Shown: positions 16,238 to 25,276 of the stretch, one piece after another
Numbering within the stretch: the stretch's first letter is position 1
Layout of the letters: every line of letters begins with the position of its first letter
NCBI GenBank assembly: GCA_001414325.1
Contig: LLKB01000006.1
Coordinates: forward strand, 1 to 64,000
Origin: Butyribacter intestini
GTDB taxonomy: Bacteria; Bacillota; Clostridia; Lachnospirales; Lachnospiraceae
Length of the DNA: 64,000 nucleotides
Direction: 5' to 3'
Position numbers and translations under genes: made by a program
The notes under the pieces: model-generated
Seen by the model: only the letters and a program-made list of their open reading frames with translations
Told to the model about the DNA's origin: nothing
Databases searched by the model: none

Positions 16238-16343
16238 TTGCGAAACTGATATTCTGCGATAGCAGTTAATAGTGTTACGAGCAGGTAGTGGAACGGATTG
16301 TCAATATCCGTTTGACTCAGGCAGATTGGTGATAGTTTCGCAG
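16238..16343 (+). repeat. Family B-type inverted-end element in the thiD leader
   Basis: The ends TTGCGAAACT and AGTTTCGCAG are inverted. The interior differs from the full family B members and contains one copy of the family C core (16281-16317: GGAACGGATTG, then AATATCCGTTTGACT). It lies between the riboswitch terminator and the thiD start. Confidence 0.55.
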
Positions 16344-16383
16344 ATACCGAGAGTACATAAATAAAAAAAGGAGGACATAAATT

Positions 16384-17181
16384 TTGAAAACAGCATTAAC
16401 AATAGCAGGAAGTGATTCAAGCGGTGGAGCAGGAATTCAGGCTGATATAAAAACAATGATAAGCAACGGAGTATATGCGATGAGTGCGATAACTGCACTT
16501 ACGGCACAGAATACTACGGGTGTGACTGCTATCATGGATGTGACACCTGAATTTTTAGGAGAGCAGATTGACGAGATATTCACGGACATTTACCCTGATG
16601 CGGTAAAGATAGGAATGGTATCGGCAAGCGGACTTATAGAAAAAATCGCAGATAAACTCATAGAGTATAAGGCAAAAAATATAGTTGTTGACCCCGTTAT
16701 GGTTGCGACAAGCGGTGCAAAACTCATAACTGATGATGCGATAAGTACATTAAAGAAAAAACTGCTTCCGATAGCAACAGTTCTCACACCAAACATACCT
16801 GAGGGTGAAGTTTTATCAGGAATGAAGATTGAGAATGAAAATGACATGGTAGAAGCGGCAAAGTTTATAAGTGAAAAATTTGACTGTGCAGTGCTTATGA
16901 AAGGCGGTCATCAGATAAATGATGCAAATGACCTTTTATATAGAAATGGTGATTACAAGTGGTTTACGGGAAAGAGGATAGACAATCCTAATACTCATGG
17001 AACCGGATGTACTTTGTCAAGTGCCATAGCATCAAATCTTGCAAAAGGATATGACCTTGATAAGGCGGTACTCAGGGCAAAGGATTATATATCAGGAGCA
17101 CTTGCGGCAATGCTTGATCTTGGAAAGGGAAGCGGACCTATGAACCACGCATTTGCGTGTGACAATGAATTTATGAAATAA
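16384..17181 (+). CDS. thiD: Hydroxymethylpyrimidine/phosphomethylpyrimidine kinase
   Basis: The 265-residue ribokinase-fold enzyme phosphorylates HMP and HMP-P to HMP-PP for thiamin synthesis. It has the ThiD opening LTIAGSDSSGGAGIQADIK (residues 5-23) and the C-terminal anion-hole motif NTHGTGCTLSSAIA (~200-213). The start is TTG at 16384, with AAAGGAGG nine bases upstream and no ATG alternative. A TPP riboswitch controls it, and a pyrimidine transporter gene follows. Confidence 0.96.
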   Translation: MKTALTIAGSDSSGGAGIQADIKTMISNGVYAMSAITALTAQNTTGVTAIMDVTPEFLGEQIDEIFTDIYPDAVKIGMVSASGLIEKIADKLIEYKAKNIVVDPVMVATSGAKLITDDAISTLKKKLLPIATVLTPNIPEGEVLSGMKIENENDMVEAAKFISEKFDCAVLMKGGHQINDANDLLYRNGDYKWFTGKRIDNPNTHGTGCTLSSAIASNLAKGYDLDKAVLRAKDYISGALAAMLDLGKGSGPMNHAFACDNEFMK

Positions 17182-17370
17182 GGGTCAAAATTGCGTAGCA
17201 ATGGAGCAATCCGTTATATTTGAAAGACTTTATACTATATTAAATGTCATAAGCTCCTTGTTTATGATATGTAAAGTTGCAAAAACAAAATATAGTTTAT
17301 TGGGAGTTTCACAAATATTTATATAAGATAACAAGAAAAGAAATAATAAGAAGTAAGAAAGAGGAATTAA

Positions 17371-18543
17371 ATGGAAAACAAGGGAAGAACATCATTATTT
17401 GAAAACGGGCTTATATGGTTTGGAGCCGGACTGTCGATAGCCGAGATACTTACGGGAACATCGTTTGCATCGCTCGGTTTTGGTAAAGGAATACTTGCTA
17501 TCATAATCGGTCATATTATAGGTTGCCTTATGCTTTTTTGTGCAGGAATCATAGGTGGAAAAGAAAGAAAAAGTGCAATGGATACTGTTACTATGAGTTT
17601 TGGTGCGGATGGAAGCAAATTTTTTGCATTTTTAAATGTGCTCCAGCTTGTGGGATGGACTTCTATTATGATCTATGATGGAGCACTTGCAGCAAATGGA
17701 ATATTTAATACAGGAAACTGGGTGTGGTGTCTTGTAATCGGTGCTCTTATTATTCTCTGGGTTGTGATTGGAATAACAAATCTTGGAAAAATAAATACTG
17801 TTGCAATGGCTGCATTATTTATTCTTACTATAATAATGTGTAAGGTTATATTCTTTAGCGATACATCAGGAGTAAAAGTATCAGGCGACAGCATGAGCTT
17901 TGGAGCAGCAGTAGAGCTTGCGGTAGCTATGCCGTTGTCATGGCTTACACTTATAAGTGATTATACAAGAGAAGCAAAAGAGCCTGTAAAGGCAACACTT
18001 GTAAGCACGATAGTTTATGGAATCGTAAGCTGCTGGATGTATATTATAGGAATGGGTGCAGCTATATTTACGGGAGAAAGTGATGTTGCACAGATAATGG
18101 TAAAAGCAGGGCTTGGAATTGTTGGTCTTTTAATTGTTGTATTTTCAACAGTGACAACAACATTCCTTGATGCATATTCAGCCGGAATATCAAGTGAAAC
18201 TATTTTATCAAAATTAAACGGAAAATATGTGACAATAGCAGTAACCGTAATAGGAACAGTGGCAGCAATATTATTCCCTATGGATGATATAACAGATTTT
18301 ATGTATCTTATAGGTTCGGTATTTGCTCCAATGATAGCTATACAGATAGCAGATTACTTTATCTTAAAAGCAGATAAGAGCAGTAAGAAAGTTGATATGA
18401 TAAATGCAATCATCTGGGTTATCGGATTTATACTCTACCGTTATCTTATGACTGTAGATATACCTGTCGGAAATACATTGCCTGATATGGCTGTTACTAT
18501 TGTGATAGCAGTGGTTGCAGGAAAGATTTTCGGAGAAAAATAA
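17371..18543 (+). CDS. cytX: CytX-like hydroxymethylpyrimidine transporter (NCS1)
   Basis: The 390-residue membrane protein has about 12 hydrophobic segments and belongs to the NCS1 nucleobase transporters. The opening ENGLIWFGAGLSIAEILTG is typical of the CytX branch, which is found in thiamin-regulated loci and is proposed to import HMP. It lies 189 bases after thiD on the same strand. No second THI box is seen in the spacer, so it probably shares the thiD transcript. Imported HMP would feed ThiD directly. Confidence 0.88.
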   Translation: MENKGRTSLFENGLIWFGAGLSIAEILTGTSFASLGFGKGILAIIIGHIIGCLMLFCAGIIGGKERKSAMDTVTMSFGADGSKFFAFLNVLQLVGWTSIMIYDGALAANGIFNTGNWVWCLVIGALIILWVVIGITNLGKINTVAMAALFILTIIMCKVIFFSDTSGVKVSGDSMSFGAAVELAVAMPLSWLTLISDYTREAKEPVKATLVSTIVYGIVSCWMYIIGMGAAIFTGESDVAQIMVKAGLGIVGLLIVVFSTVTTTFLDAYSAGISSETILSKLNGKYVTIAVTVIGTVAAILFPMDDITDFMYLIGSVFAPMIAIQIADYFILKADKSSKKVDMINAIIWVIGFILYRYLMTVDIPVGNTLPDMAVTIVIAVVAGKIFGEK

Positions 18544-18557
18544 ATATAAAGATTTAG

Positions 18558-18603
18558 CAGACTAGTGTAATGTATCATTGATACATTGCACTAGTCTGTT
18601 TGA
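18558..18603 (+). terminator. Terminator of the thiD-cytX operon
   Basis: CAGACTAGTG, AATGTATCA and their complements form a nearly perfect 20-bp stem, ending in a weak TTTG tail. Confidence 0.75.
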
Positions 18604-18810
18604 CTTAGAAAACAGAAGAAAAGAATTGTATTGTCAGAAATGAATATAAATATTTGATGATAAAAATATTTGACAGGGCAAAACAATGATGATATTATGG
18701 AAAAGTAGTAAATATTTGTATAAAAGTAACAAAAGATAGGGGTGATAAAAAGCAATAATAAAAACAATATACAAATAGCAGACGATAGTAAAGTATAGTG
18801 GAGGGAAAAT

Positions 18811-21800
18811 ATGAAGAAATATGAAAAAATTTTAGCAAATATTTTAAGTTTAACAATTATAATTTGTGGAATAGTCGGTAATTATTCAGCTAGTAAGGTT
18901 AATGCAGAAATAAAAGATGAATATTATAAAGAAAGTATAATGACTGGAGATTTAAGTATAAATGGGAAGAAGATAAAGAATGAAAATCAAAATCAAAATA
19001 TTTCTAAATTATCAGATGGTATAGTATATCAGTATGAAAATTCAGATGAAAGAGAATTGGAATTTTCTGAAAATAGTGAGGGTGAAAAATTTAAATTTAC
19101 AGGAAATATTTATTCTAAAAATAATTATGACATGAGGGCGGCAGATACAAACTTTTCAGGGAATCTTATGACAGAAAAAGATATTAAGATAGATGGACAG
19201 AAGCTGATAATGGATAATGCCATATTATATTCAAAAAATGGAAATATAATTATAAATGGAAATTCTTATATTTCTAGTGGTATAATATATGCACCCAATG
19301 GAAATGTTGAAATTAATTGTCAGCAATTTACATGTCAGGGGGTGATTATTTCAAAAGCAGTTAAAATTAATGCATCTATATTGGAAATAGAGAAAGATAA
19401 TACAGCTATAAATAAATTAAAAAATCTTGAGCAATACAAACTTCCAAAGTATAAGAATATTACTATGTTTTATGATAATAATACAGGAAAAATCGGAATA
19501 GAGGACATTGAATATCAGAAAATCAACTTATTTACAAGATTTGATGATGAAAGCTTTAAAAAGGTAAGTGGATACAAGAATGGTATGGAATTTAAATTTC
19601 GTGAAGGAAGTAAATATTTTGAGGCATATGCAGAATACACTGATAAATTTGGACAAAAATATTTAAGTCAGGTTGAAACATTTCAATCTGATAAAGAGGG
19701 AGGTTATAGTCCGGTACAAAGAGATGAGAATAAAGATGGTATTCAAGATGCATATGATGATATTGTAATGGATAGTGGGGATGTAAATGAAACGATTGAA
19801 TTATCTTTAGATGAAAAAACATATAACAAAATAAATAAATACGATAGTATTATTCAAAAAAAAGTTGAAAACAATGTTGTAAAATATATTTATCACTTAA
19901 AAAGAGGTGATGATATAGAGAAATATTATGATTCAAATGGAAATAAGGTAATAAAGATAAATAACATATTATATCTAAGAAAAGTGGTAGAGATGTCTGG
20001 AAATACATATTCGTTATATATTTATAATAAAGATGGAGATTTATATGCAAAATGTGCCTATGATGGAAAAAATCAAATTTATAATGAATATAATTATGGA
20101 AAAAAAGGATTGAAGACAGTCAAACATAATGGTGTTGAATATAAATACGGATATACGGATGGTGAAGTGACAAAGCTGTCAATAAATGATAAAATGATAT
20201 ATGAACGAAAATCTGTATCAACAAATAATACAAGTATAACGATGGCAAACGGTTATGATTATAATTTAATAACAGATGAAATTGGAAATGTGACAGATTA
20301 TGTAGAAAATGGAACAAAGAAATATAGCTGGAAATATGATGCAGATGATCATTATAAGTTGACAAGATGTTACGATAATGTCAATAATGTTATTTATAAT
20401 TATAAGTATAATGATGAAGATGAGATTATAGCTGAGCAACTCAGTGACGGATTTAGCATACAAAAAGATATTAATGGATATGAATGGGATAAAAAAATAA
20501 AGTATAATGGAGAAATATTAGAGGAAAAATATAGGACAGATTTGGATACCTATATTTATAGTGTAGGAGATTTAGAATCTTATCAAAATAAAAGTGAAAA
20601 AAATATATCATTTAAAGGTAGTACAATTTTAAAAAAGCAATATTTTTCGCAAAATGATTCAGAAAAGATAATTAATGAATTTGGTAAAAAAATATGCTAC
20701 AAATATAATGAATATGGTTTATTATATGAAATAACAGAAAATGGATCTGTTAAAGAAAATTATGAATATAATAATTTGATGGAGCTTGTAAGAGAAGATA
20801 ATAAAGATGCAGGGAAAACATATATTTATGAATATGATGGTGGTGGAAATATTGTTGCTGTAAAGTCATTTAATTATAGTTATGGAATTCCTGCAAATGA
20901 ATTAAACAAATATGAAAGTCAGGAAAACTATTTCTATAATGATAAATTTAAGGATCAATTAATTAGGGTTCGTGGGAAAGATATAACCTATGATGATGTT
21001 GGAAATCCTATAAGATATATGAATAAATATAGTATGAAATGGAGTTTTGGAAATAAATTATCTGAGATTGATAATGAATCAGGTAAAAAGATTGCAGAAT
21101 ATAAATATGACATGAATGGTCGTCGTGTTTGTAAAAATACAGGTGATAGTATTACAAAATACTATTATGATGAAGACAAGCTGATATTACAAAAAAATGA
21201 TAAAGAGGCGATATGGTTTAATTATGATGTTTATGGAATACCGATAGGATTTAAATATAATGGTGTTCAGTATATTTATAATACAGATGAGCAGGGAAGT
21301 ATAACAGGAATATATAATACCGCCGGGAAAAAAATAGTTGAATATATATATAATGGCTGGGGAGAGATAGTAAATCAGTCAGGTGATAAAGAGATTGCCC
21401 AAATTAATCCATTGAGATATAGAGGATATTATTATGATGAGGAAAGTGGTTTTTATTATTTGAATAACAGATATTATGCTTCATCAATAAAGCGTATGAT
21501 AAATATGGATAGATATACAGACACAGGTTTTGGAATGTTTTCACATAATATGTATGCATATTGCGAAAATACACCGGTAAATGCAAGTAATTATAGTGGT
21601 AATGTACCGACATGGGTGACAAAACACTCTAAATCACCTAGTGGTAAGAATTATTACTGGAAGTATATTACAAACAATAGTGATATTAATTGTTATGCAT
21701 ATGCAGTTGATTTGAGTAAAAGGAAAGATCCAGGAGAAGCGTGTGGATATAAATTTAGTTATAATTTTACAGAGTCATATATTAGAGATTTAGTTATAAA

Positions 21801-22131
21801 AGATTTAAATAATAGAAAATATGAATGTAGAAAAATATCTCCATCAGATGTACGAACGGTTACAAGTGATTGGAAGTTGATTGCAATTAGAACTGGAAAA
21901 AGTAATAAGCAGGGAATCGGAAATAAATTATATCAAGATTATCATGTCATGAGAAGAAGGTATAAAGATGGAGCATTTTGGGGTCATAAACCAGGAACTG
22001 CTTCAGCAGTACTTATATACAATGGAGATCCTATTAAAGCAAAAACTTGGAATGGAGATGAATATGATGGTGGATGGGGAGATACTACTTATAGATATAC
22101 AAGTTCAATATGTTTAGTTGCATACCGTTGA
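18811..22131 (+). CDS. Secreted RHS/YD-repeat protein with a Cys/His C-terminal domain
   Basis: The 1106-residue protein starts with a Sec signal peptide (cleavage near VNA-EI, residue ~33). Residues ~100-180 resemble a polymer-forming beta-solenoid-like region (NGNIIINGNSYISSGIIYAPNGNVEINC). A long series of YD repeats follows (motifs such as YKYNDEDEI and YEYDGGGNI). The RHS core ends with LRYRGYYYDEESGFYYLNNRYY and the junction NTPVNASNYSG near residue 930. The last ~175 residues are a separate domain with NCYAYA (Cys961), DYHVMRR (His1045) and GHKPG, consistent with a papain-like cysteine hydrolase. This is the polymorphic-toxin layout, though export is Sec-type here. Base composition is markedly AT-richer than the neighbours, suggesting transfer. 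Confidence 0.8.
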   Translation: MKKYEKILANILSLTIIICGIVGNYSASKVNAEIKDEYYKESIMTGDLSINGKKIKNENQNQNISKLSDGIVYQYENSDERELEFSENSEGEKFKFTGNIYSKNNYDMRAADTNFSGNLMTEKDIKIDGQKLIMDNAILYSKNGNIIINGNSYISSGIIYAPNGNVEINCQQFTCQGVIISKAVKINASILEIEKDNTAINKLKNLEQYKLPKYKNITMFYDNNTGKIGIEDIEYQKINLFTRFDDESFKKVSGYKNGMEFKFREGSKYFEAYAEYTDKFGQKYLSQVETFQSDKEGGYSPVQRDENKDGIQDAYDDIVMDSGDVNETIELSLDEKTYNKINKYDSIIQKKVENNVVKYIYHLKRGDDIEKYYDSNGNKVIKINNILYLRKVVEMSGNTYSLYIYNKDGDLYAKCAYDGKNQIYNEYNYGKKGLKTVKHNGVEYKYGYTDGEVTKLSINDKMIYERKSVSTNNTSITMANGYDYNLITDEIGNVTDYVENGTKKYSWKYDADDHYKLTRCYDNVNNVIYNYKYNDEDEIIAEQLSDGFSIQKDINGYEWDKKIKYNGEILEEKYRTDLDTYIYSVGDLESYQNKSEKNISFKGSTILKKQYFSQNDSEKIINEFGKKICYKYNEYGLLYEITENGSVKENYEYNNLMELVREDNKDAGKTYIYEYDGGGNIVAVKSFNYSYGIPANELNKYESQENYFYNDKFKDQLIRVRGKDITYDDVGNPIRYMNKYSMKWSFGNKLSEIDNESGKKIAEYKYDMNGRRVCKNTGDSITKYYYDEDKLILQKNDKEAIWFNYDVYGIPIGFKYNGVQYIYNTDEQGSITGIYNTAGKKIVEYIYNGWGEIVNQSGDKEIAQINPLRYRGYYYDEESGFYYLNNRYYASSIKRMINMDRYTDTGFGMFSHNMYAYCENTPVNASNYSGNVPTWVTKHSKSPSGKNYYWKYITNNSDINCYAYAVDLSKRKDPGEACGYKFSYNFTESYIRDLVIKDLNNRKYECRKISPSDVRTVTSDWKLIAIRTGKSNKQGIGNKLYQDYHVMRRRYKDGAFWGHKPGTASAVLIYNGDPIKAKTWNGDEYDGGWGDTTYRYTSSICLVAYR

Positions 22132-22143
22132 TAGGGGGAGTAT

Positions 22144-22824
22144 ATGAAAAAGCGAAAAATAATAAATATTATTGGAATAATTTTAATAGTGGCAATATTT
22201 TATTTGGCAGGAATATTTTTCCCAAATAAAGCGAGGATTGGATATTATAAACATATTGATGATAAAGGGAAATTTTATAAGGATGCTGACAGGAATATTG
22301 AAAAAAGAGTTTATATATATGAAGATGATAAAAAAGAGCATATGCCATTTTTGAATATGTATTGTGATGATGTTTTGGTATATGACTGGTCGACAAGTGG
22401 CTTGACATTACCAGTGGATTATTTTAGACCAGCTGGAATGTATGATGAGAAAATAGTATATTATTCGCATAATAAATTTGCATTTAAAACATATTCACAG
22501 AATGGTAAAGTCAATACGATATATTGCAATTTCAATGACAAATATATAACGCTTACTGATCTGAAAGGACAGAAAATAACATACAAATGGATTGGTTTAT
22601 TGTGTAATCCGGAAGAACATGAAAAGAAAGACTACACTAAGAAATATGGGGAGTACATTTTAAAGGACAGCGAAGAATTGTCATTGAAAGAAATAAAAGA
22701 AAATAGAAACAAGAGATACATTTTTTATGGAGCAGATATATTGTTCGTATTTGCTTTGGTATTTTATAATGTGCGTTGTCATAAGAAAAGCACGCAGAAT
22801 ATAGATTTTGGAGATGAAGGATAG
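22144..22824 (+). CDS. Membrane protein, candidate immunity partner of the RHS protein
   Basis: I do not recognise this 226-residue protein. It has one N-terminal helix (residues ~6-26), a ~165-residue charged, Tyr-rich extracytoplasmic region, and a second helix (~192-210) before a short basic tail. It starts 12 bases after the RHS stop, with AGGGGG as ribosome site, and shares the AT-rich composition. Its position is where immunity genes sit in polymorphic toxin loci, and a membrane-anchored external domain would suit a toxin acting outside the cytoplasm. The function is inference. Confidence 0.6.
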   Translation: MKKRKIINIIGIILIVAIFYLAGIFFPNKARIGYYKHIDDKGKFYKDADRNIEKRVYIYEDDKKEHMPFLNMYCDDVLVYDWSTSGLTLPVDYFRPAGMYDEKIVYYSHNKFAFKTYSQNGKVNTIYCNFNDKYITLTDLKGQKITYKWIGLLCNPEEHEKKDYTKKYGEYILKDSEELSLKEIKENRNKRYIFYGADILFVFALVFYNVRCHKKSTQNIDFGDEG

Positions 22825-22870
22825 TTTTTTACATTTGGTTGTTTTTTGAGCGAAGATAAATAGTTGATTT

Positions 22871-22897
22871 CACATGAAAGCGGAAAGCTTTCATGTG
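22871..22897. other. Perfect inverted repeat downstream of the RHS locus
   Basis: CACATGAAAG and CTTTCATGTG flank seven bases. There is no T run, so it is not a standard terminator. It may be an RNA hairpin or the edge of the AT-rich island. Confidence 0.4.
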
Positions 22898-22937
22898 GGT
22901 GGCACGCACCTAAATAAACCAGTATTTTTACGAATGA

Positions 22938-22969
22938 ATAAGGTCTTGTCATATGGCAAGACCTTTTAA
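22938..22969. terminator. Bidirectional terminator between the RHS locus and fbp
   Basis: AAGGTCTTG and CAAGACCTT form a 9-bp stem followed by TTTT. It ends a few bases from the fbp stop codon, so it mainly serves fbp on the minus strand as well as plus-strand transcripts. Confidence 0.75.
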
Positions 22970-22975
22970 TATCTT

Positions 22976-24964
22976 TTAATTTACCACATCACTGCCAAGA
23001 AGCATCTTAAGGTCTGAAATTTCATCTCGTATCTGTTTACCGTTTTCGGTATCCTTGACAAGTATTCTTGGACTTGCCGTGTAAACTATCTCAGATTCTG
23101 AGTCTATATCTTTATTATCTCTAAGTGCTTTATACACACTTTCAAATGGGTGGTGTGCTTTGATCCTCATTCCATGTGAATTAAATATAAGCGTGTATCC
23201 GGCGATACCGGTTGTTTCGTGGTAGGCTTTGCTGAAACCGCCGTCTATCACAAGAAGTTTTCCGTTTGCCCTTATGGGTGATTCTCCCTCAATAGTTTTT
23301 ACAGGGGTGTGACCGTTTATGATATGTGATTCAGGTGAGAAAAGACCAAATTCGTGAAGTATCATATTGCAGGTCTTTTCAGTATGATAAAATCTGTAGT
23401 AAGGGTTTGTCGGTTCATGCCATGTATTCTCATCGTTTATCATACTTCTCTCAAAGGTCTTTATGACACGGCCGCAGAGTGGTGACTTGTGACCTGCCCA
23501 TAAAAACCACATAAAATCGAGTGCATTTTCGTTGTCATTGTCAAGATAAGCAAGTCTTGCCATTTTGTCTGCATAATCAAGGTATTTTTTGCCCTGATAG
23601 ACAACTCCATCAAGTGTGATTCCGTCGAAGTTTCCGTATTCATCAAGAGGAACACAGCCGTGGTACAACAGATTGTTGTTAAATATCTTATACATACTGC
23701 CCTTTTCGTATAAAAATTTTATATGCTTCTGCAGACGGTTACTTCCGATAAAGGCAGCTTGTAATTCGTCCATAATGGCATTTTCCTGTTCAGTAAGTGC
23801 CAGGGGATTATCAGGATTTATTGTAGGCAGGTCTGTATCTGATAATTTATAAAGTAATTCCGTCGGATTGCAATCGGAGTTACAGTTGCTGTCTGAAACG
23901 GTATCAGTGTCATTTTTATTGTAGTTATTTTTTATATCAGTATTAGCAGTTATAGTATTTTTATTGTTTAAATCAGAGTTAGCAGTTTTTATGGTAAAAT
24001 CATTAAGATTTATTTTTGAAAGAAGCAGTCTTTCGTTCATCTCATATTCAGGATGGCGGCAAATTATCTGTTCTTCAAGTTTAAATAAAATAACAGATAT
24101 TGCTTTGAGTGCAGCATCCATCGGTTCTTTATCCTTATATGTTTTTTCTCCGAAAAGAGCAAGGTTTCTAAGACTTATACCATAACCGTTTTCAAGGATT
24201 CTTGTATTATCATATTTCAGATTGTTTCGTATGACATTTGCTATAGATGCCTTGTTTCCGCAAGCCGCACCCATCCAGAGAATATCGTGGTTACCCCATT
24301 CAATATCAAGTGAATGATGCTCCATGAGCAGGTCAAGTATCATATCGGCACATGGCCCACGGTCAAATATATCACCGACGATATGAAGATGGTCAACGGC
24401 AAGTCTTTTTATAAGATTTGCGAGTGCAATGATAAATTCATCACCATTATGAATGTTTAATATTGTATCAAGAATGACTTTGTGGTAGCGGACCTGGTTG
24501 TCATCCTCGTCTTTCTGTACATGTAAAAGCTCATCAATAATATAGGCAAATTCCTTTGGCATTGCTTTTCTAACTTTTGAGCGTGTGTATTTTGAGGAGA
24601 GGAGTTTTGCGACCTCAATGAGATTTCCAAGCATCATGCGGTACCATTCTTCAGGGAGTTCACATTCCTTGTGGAGCATTTCAAGTTTTTCTTTGGGATA
24701 ATATATCAGCGTGCAGATTTCCTGTCTTTCCACATTGCTGAGTGTATCACGGAATAAAAGGTCAACCTTTTCATGAATGACACCTGAGCAGTTATTTAGA
24801 ATATGGCAGAATGCTTCATATTCGCCATGAATATCGCTCATAAAATGTTCTGTTCCTTTTGGCAGGTTGCAAATAGCACTTAAATTTATTATTTCGCTGC
24901 TCACAGCTTGTTTCGTCGGATATTTTTGGGCGAGCAGTTTAAGATATTTCTTATTATTTTCCAT
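22976..24964 (-). CDS. fbp: Fructose-1,6-bisphosphatase, class III
   Basis: The 662-residue cytoplasmic enzyme hydrolyses fructose 1,6-bisphosphate in gluconeogenesis. Class III is the Firmicute type and belongs to the calcineurin-like phosphoesterases. DIHGEYEAF (Asp44, His46), GDIFDRGPC and WGNHDILW supply the metal ligands. Length is normal for the class. An Asn/Thr/Asp-rich low-complexity stretch occurs about halfway (DLNNKNTITANTDIKNNYNK). The start follows AGGAGG on the minus strand. It is divergent from the PHP/ABC locus; a 24-bp palindrome lies in the shared spacer. Confidence 0.96.
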   Translation of the reverse strand: MENNKKYLKLLAQKYPTKQAVSSEIINLSAICNLPKGTEHFMSDIHGEYEAFCHILNNCSGVIHEKVDLLFRDTLSNVERQEICTLIYYPKEKLEMLHKECELPEEWYRMMLGNLIEVAKLLSSKYTRSKVRKAMPKEFAYIIDELLHVQKDEDDNQVRYHKVILDTILNIHNGDEFIIALANLIKRLAVDHLHIVGDIFDRGPCADMILDLLMEHHSLDIEWGNHDILWMGAACGNKASIANVIRNNLKYDNTRILENGYGISLRNLALFGEKTYKDKEPMDAALKAISVILFKLEEQIICRHPEYEMNERLLLSKINLNDFTIKTANSDLNNKNTITANTDIKNNYNKNDTDTVSDSNCNSDCNPTELLYKLSDTDLPTINPDNPLALTEQENAIMDELQAAFIGSNRLQKHIKFLYEKGSMYKIFNNNLLYHGCVPLDEYGNFDGITLDGVVYQGKKYLDYADKMARLAYLDNDNENALDFMWFLWAGHKSPLCGRVIKTFERSMINDENTWHEPTNPYYRFYHTEKTCNMILHEFGLFSPESHIINGHTPVKTIEGESPIRANGKLLVIDGGFSKAYHETTGIAGYTLIFNSHGMRIKAHHPFESVYKALRDNKDIDSESEIVYTASPRILVKDTENGKQIRDEISDLKMLLGSDVVN

Positions 24965-25023
24965 AGTAGTCCTCCTATTTTAGTGCGGATTTTGGAATAA
25001 TTATATCACAAATTTGCAATTTT

Positions 25024-25047
25024 TTGTAACACACTACAGTGTTACAA
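25024..25047. promoter_or_regulatory. Candidate operator palindrome in the fbp/PHP divergent spacer
   Basis: TTGTAACAC, six bases, then GTGTTACAA form a perfect 9-bp inverted repeat 60 bases upstream of fbp. It lacks a T tail on either strand long enough to be a clear terminator. Half-site spacing fits a dimeric repressor. The rest of the 312-base spacer shows no gene. Confidence 0.4.
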
Positions 25048-25276
25048 GAATTTTACATTATTTTACAAAAATTTGTCTATTGCATGGTTATGGATTTTAC
25101 ATAAGGTTGCTATTATTAACCTTGTCAGAGAAAAGAAATTGGTTTTAATTTTCACAGTATATATAAACAGTAATGAAAATGCTGAAATAAGCTGATAAAT
25201 GGCTTGTTAGACAATATGTCTTGCAAGTGTGTGATACAGCAACGAAATTAAGACCAATAAAAAGTGAGGATTACAC

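Noticed and set aside
17182-17370. Second TPP riboswitch before cytX
   Set aside because: No CTGAGA box or ACCTGAT segment is present; the spacer only shows AT-rich sequence.
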